Below are positions 45,860 through 57,554 of a DNA stretch of 64,000 bases, one piece after another; positions within the stretch are counted from its first letter, which is position 1, and each line of letters opens with the position of its first letter. The translations under genes were made by a program, and so were the position numbers. Source of the stretch: Microthyrium microscopicum (lineage: Eukaryota; Ascomycota; Dothideomycetes; Microthyriales; Microthyriaceae); assembly GCA_010405405.1 (NCBI GenBank), contig MU004238.1, forward strand, positions 882,374 through 946,373, written 5' to 3'. The notes under the pieces are model-generated. The model was not told where the DNA came from, did not search any database, and saw only the letters and a program-made list of their open reading frames with translations.

Positions 45860-47740
45860 TGCTTCGTAGTTTACTACCAAAAGTCAACATTTTGGTATTG
45901 CAAGATCTTAGTAAGAACACGTTAAAATATAGAGATCCTAATACCGTTTAAAAGCCTAAAGAGCTAGTTTCCTACCAATTTATTAGCAATCAATCTATTC
46001 TTCTTTATCTTACCTATTATGGCGCCTAAACGTAATAACAATAAACGTAAAGCATTAGAAGATATTTAGCCTAATAGCCAAAAACGGCCTAAGAGAGCTT
46101 AAATTACTACCGCTAAAAAAGCTACTATAGACACTAAAGATCCTAAAATCTTAGAGGAAGAGTATCTAGAATAGGTAACGTAGATTTTGCCTAAAATATA
46201 CTAAAATGCACCCTTAACGGCGTCTAGAGGGCTACTAAATTCTTAACGCTAATTATAGATATTCTAGCTAGCTATAGATAGCCTAACGTAGTCGTAGAGA
46301 CCCTAAAATCTAGCATCTTTAGCTATAATTCCTAGCTCTTTACTTAGCTATATTAAAGAGATAGATAATAGAGCAAACGCTAGCTAGAGATCTTATTAGC
46401 CTAAATTTAGCAAGCTCTTAAGCGCAAATCTTTAATATTTTCCTCCTTTTCTACTAAAGAATAGTTTTAATCTTTTTAGCGTTAATGTTAAGTAATCTTA
46501 GCCTAATAGCACTTAATCTTAGCCTAAAGGTAGTCGTAATAATCTTATAGACCTAGTAGGATCTTATCCTACTTATAGAGTCTATTATTAAATAACAAAG
46601 CGCTATAAAAGAGGGAATAATCATATAGTACTAGATAAGTACTAATATAAGATAATACTACTAGTTTATAAAGTCTTTAAAAGGGCCCTAATCTAGAGAG
46701 ATAAAAGAGCTAGAGAGTAAATATATACCCTTAGATTATTACTATTAATCTAGACCTATTTATTACTTCCTATTAAAAATACACCTAAAGATTGCTCGCT
46801 ACCTATTACTTTTAATATAGATCTAGACGAAAAAGAGGTTAATAAGAATCTAAAATCCCTTAAATAAGAGCTCTTTAAATATAAGAAGTTATTTAAAGAT
46901 ATTAATCTACTTTAAGATATATCTTTTATTATTAATAAGGCTAAATCCGTGCCTATATTCTCTAGAATAGTAGAAGAACTTAATTAGGCTAAAGAAGTTA
47001 AGGAAGATCTAGTTACTAATACCGCTATATAGTAGAATCTTTAGCGTAATTCTAGCTTCAAATTTAAGAAGTTATTACGCTATTATGCTTACTATAAGGA
47101 AATATATCTTACTTTAAGAGTTAAAGGTTATTATCTAGTATCTAAGATTAATAATACTTATATTCTTATTACGCCCTTAATTCTATACGATTAGATAGTA
47201 GTAATAGTAGATAAACCTCTTATTATAAACGTTAAACTAGTTCTTCTTAAATTCCTAAGTAAGATTATAGCCCTATAGGCTAGTAAGCGCTTCTAAAAAG
47301 ACGCGTAAAAGAATAATTCCTCTAGTAAAGGTAATTTTAATAGTAATATATTATTTTTAGGCTTAAATTTAGCAGAATTACAAGATGCGTTATTTTCTTT
47401 ATCTTTTAGGGTATCTTTTAGTATTGTTTAATTCTATGCGTTATCGCTAAGTTCTTTAGTAATAATTAGTAATTCTATTAAAGAAATATTAAAGTTTAAA
47501 GATTAGATTCTAGCTTGCGTTAGTAGAAATAGCCTATAGGGTCGTTAGGTAACTAAAATAACTACTATTCTTTGATCTAAAGCGTATTAAATTAGATAAG
47601 CAATTAAAAAGGAAGAATTCTTCTTTACTACTATAGATCCTAATATTAAATCGGATATAGTAAAGAACTTTAAGATATAGGTAGCAGAATAGCACGAAGA
47701 TACTTATATTATTAATTTATTAAAGGAATAAGAAGCTTAG
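45860..47740 (+). pseudogene. unidentified RIP-ruined coding-like region inside the Tc1/mariner element
   Basis: On the plus strand an ATG at 46018 opens MAPKRNNNKRKALEDI, a basic nuclear-looking start; the frame then continues with interruptions mostly at TAG/TAA that fit former CAG/CAA/TGG codons (for example KDPKILEEEYLE). Near 47070-47280 a trace reads YYKEIYLTLRVKGYYLVSK. No family is recognised. It could be a second gene of the element, a nested insertion or captured host DNA. It runs opposite to the transposase. Confidence 0.4.
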
Positions 47741-47744
47741 ATTA

Positions 47745-48800
47745 CTACTACTTCTAGATAAGAAGCTCACTATAATAGAAGTAGTCTCTAGCTCTTTTAC
47801 TATCGTTAAGTTTCTTTAATTCTAACTCTAAGAATTTCCTAAATATCTATCTAACTTTGTAGCCTTTTTTATAAACTCTATTATTTAATCTAATCTACTT
47901 CTTTAGATTACTAAATAGTTATTTAATAGGATTAAAATCTAGTAAGTAGGCAAGTAAAAATAATAATATAATGCTATAAGAAGTAAAAAGAGGCTTAAGA
48001 TCCTTTACTTAGTAAAAGCGCGCATTATCTATAATAATAATACTATTCTAAGGCATAGGGAATAGGCTATACTTTAGAATTAAGTAATAACGATACTAGT
48101 AGGTAAAGTTTTCGCTATCTATATTATATTAATATAGAGTATATAGCAAAATTCTATATAAAGTATATACTAGTAGTATATTCTATTACTCTAAGCGCTA
48201 AAGGGGTATAAAATTATTATATTCTTAGCCTATAAGGCTTTAACCTATCTATTAAGTTAATTCTTTGCTTCTATTACTAGCTTTATTAATAAATATAAGC
48301 TAATTAAGATAGTATTTTAGGATTTCTTTATAGTAATGCTTTTAAGCCTATAAGGAGCGTTAAATAGCTATCTTACGATACTATTTTTATTAAAAATAGC
48401 CAAATATTAGATAAGTAAAGATATAGTAACGAACCCTCTTTTTAGTCTATCTTAGGCGCTTTAGGGTATAGGATACTATATAAACGCTAATAAATACGTT
48501 AAAGACATCTTCTAAATACTCTACAACTTTAAATTAAGTAGAATTAGGCTTTACTAAAAGATAATTAATTAAAGTAATAGTTTTAACGCTATTAATAGTA
48601 GCCTATTTACGTACTATACTAGAAGTCTTAAAGGAGTTAGTAATTTAAAGCTTTTAACGCTAGTAATTAATTGTCTTTAGAGTATATCTAATTAAGTCTA
48701 AGATCTCATAGTTGTAGTAGTCTATAATAATTATATCTTATACTTATTAAAGCTTTAGATTATTAAGATATCGTCTTATAACTTAAGACATATTTAAGAG
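47745..48800 (-). pseudogene. Tc1/mariner transposase, inactivated by RIP
   Basis: Minus-strand reading gives, in order, a helix-turn-helix region (VVEYLEDVFNVFISVY near 48500, then SYTLKRLR.TKKR), the first catalytic segment LIFINKASNR (family form FIDES, aspartate lost), RSERWNILPVYTLDRI-like sequence with some codons now stops (near 48180), IIIIDNARFY near 48030 holding the second aspartate, and YLLDFNPI..LFSNLKK near 47930, the normal PDFNPIE block whose glutamate codon is now TAA. The tail AR..F.YSELLI resembles the conserved HFRHAG end. Many in-frame stops replace Gln, Trp and Arg codons. It is clearly non-functional. Confidence 0.85.
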
Positions 48801-48955
48801 GAAGGAATTGGCATTTAAATAGTTATAAGAAGAGATAAAATGGGTTAGTTATAAGAATTCTACAACACTAAGAAGATCATAAAGTTAGGTAAAGTTAGAT
48901 ATTGAGATATCTTGCCCGTAGCCGTTTATGGGTACGCTAAGCACGCTACCATAGT

Positions 48956-49062
48956 AATTTGCACTGTAGCAGACTCCTAAATTCTAGGGCCTCCCCCAAT
49001 CAGAATCCAGGGTCGAAATGCGCTAATCCTGCAGTCAGAACCCTCAGAATGCAAGGCAGAGG
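48956..49062 (-). repeat. right terminal inverted repeat
   Basis: Reverse complement of the left repeat, ending GCAAGGCAGAGG next to TA. Composition is normal while sequence just inside is strongly AT-rich, so the terminus largely escaped RIP. Confidence 0.93.
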
Positions 49063-49216
49063 TAGGGTACAGATACGAGCAACTGAATATAGGCAAAACA
49101 TTGATCCAATATCTACATGTCATAACCACACTCGACGACTTTCTCATATGTACTGTTGCGAATGTCGAAAAGGAAATTCATCCAAAGATCGCAAGGTCGC
49201 TACAAACTTTTCTGCC

Positions 49217-50493
49217 TTAAACTTCTCCATAGTGGGCAATTGTAGGCTTAGTATAACTTATTTGTTCGCTAGGCGACATACCACGTGCTTCAATATCATG
49301 TATGGTCGATACTGATCTTGAGAAAGGGGCCTTTACATCAGAGAGGAGAAAACTCTGATTCTTGATATCCCAATCAGGCTGCATGGTGCCCTTCCTCGAT
49401 CTTGATTTTGAAGACCAAGTACTGATTGCCCCCGTAAGGCGTGAAGTGTCAAAGTATCGTTGGAAAAAGATCTTTAGTGCTGGAGCCGAGGCACATATAA
49501 TCCCAAGGTGTACTTCAATGGTAGTCCATAGGAATGCTAGGCCGGTGTACCAAGTAACGTCGTATGTTTGATAGAAGATCATCTGGATATAATAGAGCCG
49601 AACGACGGCTGTGAGACTTGTGCTATAATCCGCCCGTTAGGCAGAGACTTGGAGGCCATGGAGTCTAACTTACAAGAATCCAAAGGCAAAAACGGCAGCT
49701 AATGCCACCTTTTGTCGAAAAGGTAATTGAAGTCTCCAGAATAGGATGCAAGGCATCAGACAGGTGATAAAGTCTTGAAGCACACTGACACTGGTGGCTG
49801 TCAAAAGATCCGCCGACTCATTGAAGCAGGTCCAGTCCCGGCCCTCTTTGTGTGTAAGACGCCAATCAAGCTCAAGTTGATTCCAGAAAGCATCCAAAGG
49901 TCGACATCCAAGGAATAGAGCAAGGGTGAAAGCGATATAATAGCTGGCAACGAATCCAATGCAAAGTCTGACCGCCCACCGAAAGAAATTCGATATGGTC
50001 CCACTTGCCAATCGACGGTAGAAAAGCAAAATAGAGATTTTTGTCAGTGTAGTACTGGTCATGTATAGCAAATCGACGGCAACCACCAGCTACGATCGTC
50101 AGCTCCGAAGATATGAAGCGGTAAGAAGAATACCTTTCTGCTTGTAGCTCCCTCCTCGGCAGTCAATTCCCAAACGTGTCGATCAAAGTACGCTCGTCCA
50201 CCTGTCGGTGGTTAGATAGGCACTTGAAGTTTAAGCGAGGAAACATTACTGCCTGCTACGCAAATGGCAACTCCAGTGAGTGGGATCAATGCGATAACAA
50301 TGATCAAATCGTCTAAGCCGCCAATCTTTTGAATCTTGAGACGCGCCCATAACCTGCCAGCAACAACCAAAATAGTTATTGCCCACAACACGATGGTAGC
50401 AATTGTGATGCCCCATCCTCGACGAATTGGATGGTCTGATCGAGCAGGCCAGCTAAGGATGACTTCCAGAGGAGGGTGAATACCACCAGGCAT
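49217..50493 (-). CDS. Rhodopsin/PTH11-like seven-helix membrane protein
   Basis: Four exons: 50493-50250, 50201-50134, 50089-49674, 49622-49217, phases consistent; 377 residues. Hydrophobic helices include GITIATIVLWAITILVVAG, LIIVIALIPLTGVAICVAG, LCIGFVASYYIAFTLALF, VALAAVFAFGFF and YTGLAFLWTTIEVHLGII. Together with the conserved LTKISILLFYRRL and CRPLDAFW segments this is the fungal Rhodopsin (DUF) domain family, which includes many PTH11-like putative G-protein-coupled receptors of the plasma membrane. The extracellular CFEM domain of classic PTH11 is absent. A charged cytosolic tail of about 80 residues follows. No ligand can be inferred. It lies 154 bp from the end of the Tc1/mariner element, stop codon facing it. 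Confidence 0.88.
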
Positions 50494-53128
50494 TGAGAGA
50501 AGGCAATGATTGTTGATAGCTACAATAGCGAGCTGGGAGCAATGTCATATGTGATGATATAAGATTCAGTAAGGTATAGGCTTGTTAAACAGTTTGAGCC
50601 GCAAAGGACCAGAGTTCATACAAAGCAGGGACATGGCCAGGATGATAAATGTCCCTCAGGAAGGCTGCTTGGTTCACAAGCCAACAGAAATGGTCAACGA
50701 TTGTATGCTTTAGAAGATGATTTCCTGTCTTCATCTGCAAGTTTGGCGAGCTGCAGAAACTCACTTGTCATGAGCGGTCACCCCGGTCCGGGGATGCGTG
50801 TTGAGGAGAAAGAATAGCCTGGAGATGTAAAGTCTTTTGCGCTCGCATTTGATCTGATTGGTACCATTGATGTGGCAATGATTGCCAAGTGCTGGGACAT
50901 GCTTGATAGAATCACTGCATGCCTGGTCGAGTAATCTCCTCTATTGTCAATACTAAAGGGCCAATTCCAAGTACAAGATGGATAGTTCCTGTGATACCCC
51001 AACGATAGGACTGGTCAGTTCTTCTCCATTTCAGTTCGAAGGCGGCATTGTCCGCGTGTGACAGGTCCATATGGGCATGAAAGACTGTCAGTTAGCACCG
51101 CCAGATCACTCTTTGACGGCTGTACGGAGTATATTCCATGAGCTGCGAGTGACATGCTCACTAGTCTGACGCTTGCTCAGGCGAAGATCTTCTAGACGTC
51201 AAAATCGAACATCGAGTCAGGATCTTTTGCTCCTCAAGATTTTGGTTGGTCCATTTCAAGCGGCAGATCAGCTGAAGTAGCATCCGTTTTCATGGCGTCG
51301 GATCTCATTGTGGTCTAGGCAAATGAAGAAAGCCCGCTTCGAGTTGACTTGTAGTGGGAAAGAGGAAAGAACGAATCTGTATATGCATGATATGTTACAA
51401 GTACATAGAAGCGAGCAAGATGTGGTTACCAATGAGAGCAGTAAAGCGTGGTGGCGTAAGAAGATGCATGCAGCGGATTGCACCAGTGGAATAAATCAGG
51501 ATTTTTAGGGGCTTTAATTGCATATGCGCCACAAAGCTTGGCATCAGTTTAGACATTTCTTGGATTTGTGTTGGTTGTTGATGTTCCCAGCTGCGACAGG
51601 GGATGCATGCAGGCACATTCTTCCATGGAGTCGTGCTGATGAAGTAGCCAAGAATTTGAACCTTCAAAGTCTTGGAGAGAAGAGTTCAACGGTTCTGGGT
51701 CCTTGAAAACATCTCGACGAGTCGACCCCAGGTTACATTCAGCCTCTCCAAAACAGCTCGCCACAATGCTGGATTTCCTAGAAATATAAACTGATTGGGG
51801 AGCAACAAATGGGCCATAAGTAATTGTGGTTTAGACTAGGACTTGTGAACTTTGACCAGGTTTTGACTATTCACATCTTTAGAAGTTTTAAGTGTGTGAT
51901 AACCTTGAAAACATTATCTCCATTAAGTATTTTACCAGTGAAAAATTGGTTGTACAGCTGATACTTTGTACAAATACCCTATATCTTCTTACGAGAGCCT
52001 CTCGATTTCCCATCTCTCGGAGGTCACTGCACAAAAATCAAACAACGGTTGAGTTTTGGTTGAAGAAATTCCTACAGTTTATGCATCCAAGCACTGAGGA
52101 CTCATATTGAGCTTTAAAAATAAAATAATTATGTTTGTTGATAGATTGCTTTGTGGAAGTGTCATAAGAGAGGTCTTGCCAAATCTTAAACCAGCAGGGG
52201 AAGTTGGTCAGTACGATTTTATTGAACAAAAATGGGCTGCAAATGAGAATCACATATTCTTCAGATCAGAAGTACTTTGAATTTATGGCTGACTCACTAT
52301 GCGCAAGGTATGGAGTTTGGATTTGCTCGGAGTGCTCCGGTGGTCGAGGTCTTTGGTGGTATGATGCTCATGATCAACAACATCAGATATAGTAGTAGAG
52401 GTAACACCACAATGGCCCCATTATCCCATACAATTCTCTCGAAAGAAAGGGTCTTAAATGCAGAGATATAAAAATGGATTCATGCGTGAATTATAAATGT
52501 CCATTGTTCCAGCACCAACCGCTTTCCCGTTCAGCCATACAATTCTGTTAAGTACTCTATCAACCATTGCACCAACTAGTACCTTTGCAACACCATACCT
52601 TATCCCTTTGCGAGAATCCAAATCATGGCGCGTACCCCTGCCGTAAAACTTCTCCATCACACTAATCCAGTCGCATCGATTTTCCTCACATTTGCCGGTT
52701 CGTAGCTCCACTTGTGATTGCAGAGTAACCAACAGACTAACTTTCACCAGCATGTGCTTCCATCTACACCTATACGGTGACAATGGGAGGCTTGGAACAG
52801 ACGAGCAATGCATTCGAACGCTTCGAGGCACGGCGGAAGCACAATGTTGAAAATTTGTCTGCCACGGGACAGCTTTTGATGCAAAAGGAGCACAACAATT
52901 CATAAGCCTAATGGGAGTGCCATTGGGTACTATGTCTCACCTGGTGCCCAAATCGAGAGATGAAGCTAAAATATGTCGATCGGAGTTTTCATGGACTGTT
53001 TCCAAGAAGCGTTCTGGATTTGTTTTTCAACGCCAAATTAAGTGCTTGTCCACTGTGGTTATCTCTTATTTTGTAGCTGCAAACTACAATTCCAACTTTA
53101 CCATGCACCTCTGAACCTAGCAAATGCT
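50494..53128. other. long intergenic region
   Basis: 2.6 kb holding the promoter of the Rhodopsin-like gene and the 3' flank of BTB copy B. Frames up to 149 codons occur but lack introns, domains or a plausible start context, so none is called. Slightly AT-rich between 51780 and 52450. Decayed gene remnants cannot be excluded. Confidence 0.4.
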
Positions 53129-53774
53129 TCAATCATTAAGGAGATAGGCCTTGTTTAAGGGAAGTCCTCGCTCATACATGAAGAGCTTCTTTCCTTCATG
53201 CACAAATTCGAGTGTTAGTCCATCGCTGGGATATACCATGACTCCAGCGCTTGTAACTCTGCTTTGGCGGACGCGAGACACGACCTCTTCAAACTCATTG
53301 TTTTTGAGCCAGGCTCGCAAGCCCGGTATCTGCAAATAATCTGCCAGTCTTTCGATCTTGACATAGGAAATATAGTCAAAACCCCTTTCCCTGGTCCATA
53401 GAAAAGGCATTACGCCAGTCTTCAAATAGTCCAGAATATGGCTAAATGTCTTTGAGTCGAAATCAAAATAGAGTGGCTCTTCTGGAGCAGATTGTTCTGT
53501 CCCGTCCGAATCACCCTGGGTCAGCCGGTTTCCAAGGTCAAACATGGCTATGAAGTTATTAAACGATGCTTTGCCCCTGAATATGGATAGAGCCGCAATG
53601 GCGAAAATGGAGTAATAAAGTAGGTTCCATGAGACAGGTGCTGTTATAGAAACCAAACTCACCTCTGAAATAACCACTCCCTTCAGCCATGCCATCCATA
53701 AGAGTTTGCTTGGTAGTGACGAAGGTTCGTTCGCTAACCTCAATGGTTATCTTTGCCGCAAGATTTCCTGGCAT
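53129..53774 (-). CDS. BTB/POZ (KCTD T1-like) protein, copy B
   Basis: Two exons, 53774-53663 and 53568-53129, with a 94-bp intron (GTGAGT donor, CAAAG acceptor); 183 residues. The BTB core matches copy A closely: TFSHILDYLKTGVMPFLWTR and YVKIERLADYLQIPGLRAWL. The N-terminus KITIEVSERTFVTTKQTL keeps the fold but has Ser-Glu where copy A has the usual Gly-Gly. The acceptor was chosen because it restores the YF.xxFN spacing of copy A; another donor (GTTTGG) is possible. The intron is absent from copy A. C-terminal halves differ strongly. Confidence 0.78.
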
Positions 53775-54926
53775 CGAGGCGGTTGGCAAAAAAGCTACCG
53801 ACTACGTGCGTGCGGGTAGTTGGATATCTGACACAAGGAGAACATGTGATTGTAAATCGGTTGAGAGTGATCTAAATTAAATCTAAAGTTAGTAAAAGAA
53901 GCATATGCAGTATTTCGAAAGTACCTAGGCCGTCAAGTCTGACGATGGCAAATCAGAGTGTAGGAAACATTTCGACAACATCACAAATGTGTCCTTCTTT
54001 CGATTCCTCTAGCGTGATAGTAGCGCCAGAGAGCCTTCCAGCAATTATGGGACTGTTGTTCATTGCTAGCGTGGGCTAGGTCCCTTAAATCACTCTCGCA
54101 CTCGACGTTCTTCTTGTCCCCAGAGATGTAGAGATGTACGAAGTAGCAATGTTGAGAATACTCGAACTCCCGCCAATCTCTCACCAACATCGAAAGCACT
54201 TCAGAGAGGTTTTTCTCGCATGTTTGTCGTGTCTAAGGATTTCTTCTGTGTTCTAACATAAAGACGCCGCTTTTTACAGTACATGCACGTTTTGGGATAC
54301 CTATCACTTTGGGAACAACAACGCACAACTGCTCGCCCTTAACTATGTTAACCAAGATTAGCTTACAACTAAAACCTCATTAGTGACTAAGCTTTCTGTA
54401 CTTTGAATCTTTATCGTCATGCGCGTATCTAGACAATAATACATACCCGTGTACTATATAGGCGACAGTACAAGAAGGGAAGTGACAGATGATTCGCATT
54501 TCTCGAATCCTTCATCCAGTTGAAAACTTGAACATAAAAGTTATATTCTCATTTCTCAGATACTTTTGCTTTATTGTATCCCAATATAGAATCAGCAACT
54601 ACGCGAGGATATAGCCCATGGGCAGATCTATGATAATCCGAATCCTACTGGGAAGGCTTTACTATGTAATTGGCCCGGATCCTTGCCATTGACTTCATGA
54701 ATCGTATATTTCATTCCTTTATTGAAATATGCGCCAGAAGATCTGTACTGCTTTTATGGGGCCAACATTTGAAGAGTTCTTGTCGGGTTGGGCTAATGTT
54801 CGTCATTTACGAGAGTTCAATATTGGTACATTGTTGACAGTATAAATGGCCATCCTCTGGTCCGATCTTTTGATTTACTGAGACCAAATAACCTCCTGCC
54901 TCAAAAAAACTCTCCGGCTTAACTTC
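53775..54926. promoter_or_regulatory. divergent intergenic region
   Basis: Lies between BTB copy B (-) and the secreted DUF4185-like gene (+). No other gene is supported. Confidence 0.4.
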
Positions 54927-56190
54927 ATGAACATGTTTTCCTCTGTTATGGTTGCCATTTTGGGCGTGTCTCCAGCAATCGCTTCTGTTCTTTCATCCCG
55001 TGCTGTACCAAACAACACCTTGCCTTCCGGCACAAATCCCATTAAGGTCTCTTCAGCGCAATTCTTGGGGAACTTGACTGCAGATAACAGCTGCTCTCAT
55101 CGTGACTTGGGTTTCAGCGGCCCCATCAATGGAGTCTGGTATCACATCTTTGGTGATACAATTTGGTGCGATACTGGAGTTACGGATCCCAATCTAGACC
55201 CTGGATACGGACCTGATGGAGTACCAGGCGGTTTTGTTCCCTTTGTTCGAGACTCAATTTCTCAATCAACAAGCAATCCTCTGAAAGTCCACGATCTCCA
55301 TCTCAACGATAATACACCAGTACCTCACCAGAACCAGTTTGTCCCATATGATAAAAGTTTTGGAGAAGCGGTAGACACTGGTTTTGGGGGGACCAGTCTA
55401 TGCGAGACAAATGCCACAGCTGGCGAGGCTGCCTTCTTCTATCTCGTAGTAAGTATTCAGTCCAGGCTTTAGGAGGCTCTTTTCGATTCTAATAAAATAA
55501 ATCATATAGGCACCCAACGGAGCGCCGAGCAAAGGCGCCGGCGTCGCTAGGATTTCGACTGCCTTTGGAACCCCAACTGTAGAGGCGCGTTTTGGCTCCC
55601 AGGGGTACTGGTGGGACGCAAAAACTTCTCCTAGATACGGCGATCAAGCCGCGTATCGTGATACTCAGGGAGATTATATCTACGCATGGGGCGGTGCTCC
55701 ACTAAGTGCAACCGGCGAGGCGACCAGATACGTCTATCAGACACGTGTACTGGCAACCCAGGCATTCGATCTGACAAAGTACCAATATTGGTACGGCCGA
55801 GCAACAGGATGGAAAACGACGCCTCTTACGACTTTCAATGAGGAGACAGCTGTCATGGCAGGTGCTGGTCAAGGACAAGTTGTGTATAGCAACTATTACA
55901 AAACTTATCTGTTCGTACATACAGGTCAGTCAACCCAATTGATTTCGCACAGACTAATGTACTGACAATTTGTGATAGATCTCTTTCACGTCTTGATCCG
56001 GACAGCGCCTAAACCTGAAGGTCCTTGGAGCGCAGATGTTATTGCGTGGACTCCTACCAAATTTTACTCAGCAGGTTATATCTATGCTGGGGTTGCCCAT
56101 CCATACCTGGACACTTCAGGAAAGACTTTGACAGTGTCTTATACTAATAACCCGAACGTCAATGATGTCGTAAAAATCACCTTCGCGTAG
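54927..56190 (+). CDS. secreted DUF4185-like (five-bladed propeller-type) protein
   Basis: Three exons: 54927-55448, 55510-55924, 55979-56190, phases consistent; 382 residues. A signal peptide (MNMFSSVMVAILGVSPAIAS) is followed by a region with WYHIFGDTIWCD, FYLVAPNG, YIYAWGG, GVAHPYLDTSGKTLTVSYTN. The alternation of short aromatic strands with G..Y.FGD and the late V.Y.N segment matches DUF4185/glycosidase-like propeller proteins of fungi, whose substrate is unknown. Extracellular. Several N-glycosylation sequons (NNT, NLT, NAT) occur. No catalytic residues can be assigned. A glycoside-hydrolase-like carbohydrate-binding role is a reasonable guess only. Confidence 0.75.
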
Positions 56191-56720
56191 TTGTTGTTTC
56201 CCTGTTGCTCGATGAAAGAGATCGGACTGTAAGCCAAGTTGTTTTCGACAGCAATTGATATTAAGATGTACTGGGTAGCACCGTCAACCCGGGACTGAAA
56301 GGCCGCGATCAATAATGAAAAGAAAAGTCATTTTGATCCAGTTCTCAGCAGCGATTTGTGAGTTGTGACTGTGATCGGATGGAAAAATTCGATTTTGATC
56401 CCATCTTTACCGCCCCCCATTTCGATTTCATACCGCATTAGCATCTATTAACAGCCCAAACAGAGAAGATAACAGGATGTTCTGAGGCAGTAGTTATGTC
56501 TTGAAGGTCACCTCGAGAGCCCTGAAATCAGCAAGTATGATAGCAGCCGCCAGTGGCCACGGAAAAGGGGTATCACGTGCACACGTGTCAGTTACGCCAT
56601 TTACGACATCGACGCGTGCCTTTGATCATGATGCCAACCTGGAAACCTCCTACGTTTCGAAGCCTTTTGCATCTCATTGCCATTGACCACGCTACTAGAT
56701 CCATTGCCTCGTACCTCATC
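56191..56720. other. intergenic
   Basis: 3' flank of the secreted gene and promoter of the pRiA4b-like gene. CACGTG-like motifs near 56573-56586 (TCACGTGCACACGTG). No gene seen. Confidence 0.4.
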
Positions 56721-57554
56721 ATGCCTAAAGCTGCCAAGGTTAAAAATGCCCGCGCCACTGCCTCAAGGTCAAAGAAGGCATCAAAGCCTACTGTGACCAC
56801 AGAGAAGGACACTGAAGATATTCCCATGGTATACGCTACATCCCACAAGATCTTCTGGGCTTCTTCTTACACTACCGATTAGCCTATCGCTGAAAGCTAC
56901 CTCTTACAAGTCCGTCTTAACAGAAGCAATGACCCTACAATCACCCGACTTCTAGTCGTTCCATCCAATTTCACATTTGAGAAGCTACATGAAGTCTTGC
57001 AAGTCGCATTCGGATGGGCTGATTGTCACGCACATTCATTCGATATCCTACAATTGCACGAAGAGGGTAAACCCAGAGCTCGCCGGCAATGGGAATCTGT
57101 TCTCACTCTCAAGGAGGATAACCTCGATGCAAGCTCATTTCCACATCCCGAGCGAATTCAGAAGGAGGCGGACTTTACCCTTGCCAATATATTTGTTGAC
57201 ACCAAGTACGATGGCAAAATTCAGGTTGTATACGAATACGATCATGGAGATGGCTGGGTACATGGCATCGTCTTTCTGGGTCGTGCAGACCCGAGTTTGA
57301 GAAGTGTAATGAACGTACCAGATGATCTTGAGGCCTGTTGTCTTGGAGGTGAAGGACACCCTGCCGCAGAAGACTGCGGTGGCTCGTCGGGATGGGAATA
57401 TCTGAAAAGTGTCTTCAAGAAGGGTAAGAAGGATCCAGAAGGACTGAAGGAATGGTACAAGACTACTTGTACCAACGGCGATCCGAAAGGGCTGGATCCT
57501 TACAGATGGGATATGTTAGATGTGAATGATGGTCTCACGAGCGTGAAGGCCTGA
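56721..57554 (+). CDS. plasmid pRiA4b ORF3-like protein
   Basis: Two exons, 56721-56828 and 56883-57554, joined in phase 0 across a 54-bp intron; 259 residues. A basic N-terminal tail of about 36 residues (MPKAAKVKNARATASRSKK) precedes the fold: YLLQVRLNRSNDPTITRLLV, FEKLHEVLQVAFGWADCHAH, VYEYDHGDGWVHGIVFLG, CLGGEGHPAAEDCGG. These are the hallmark segments of the pRiA4b ORF3/IS1096 passenger (TnpR-like) family, common in bacteria and scattered in fungi. Function is unknown. The intron shows it is at home in the fungal genome. A horizontal origin of the family in fungi is often suspected but was not tested. Confidence 0.88.

Larger units (their letters stand above)
45704..49062 (-). mobile_element. 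RIP-ruined Tc1/mariner-superfamily transposon, 3.36 kb, with terminal inverted repeats
   Basis: Flanked by TA on both sides (45702-45703 and 49063-49064), the target duplication of Tc1/mariner. About 107-bp terminal inverted repeats begin CCTCTGCCTTGCATTCTGAG. The interior is extremely AT-rich and full of stops. A transposase remnant lies on the minus strand at about 47.75-48.80 kb. The element is about twice the usual size because a further ruined coding-like region occupies 45.86-47.74 kb on the plus strand. Confidence 0.88.

Noticed and set aside
52454-52903. 149-codon minus-strand frame in the long intergenic region
   Set aside because: No family, no splice structure and unusual composition for a protein; left uncalled.
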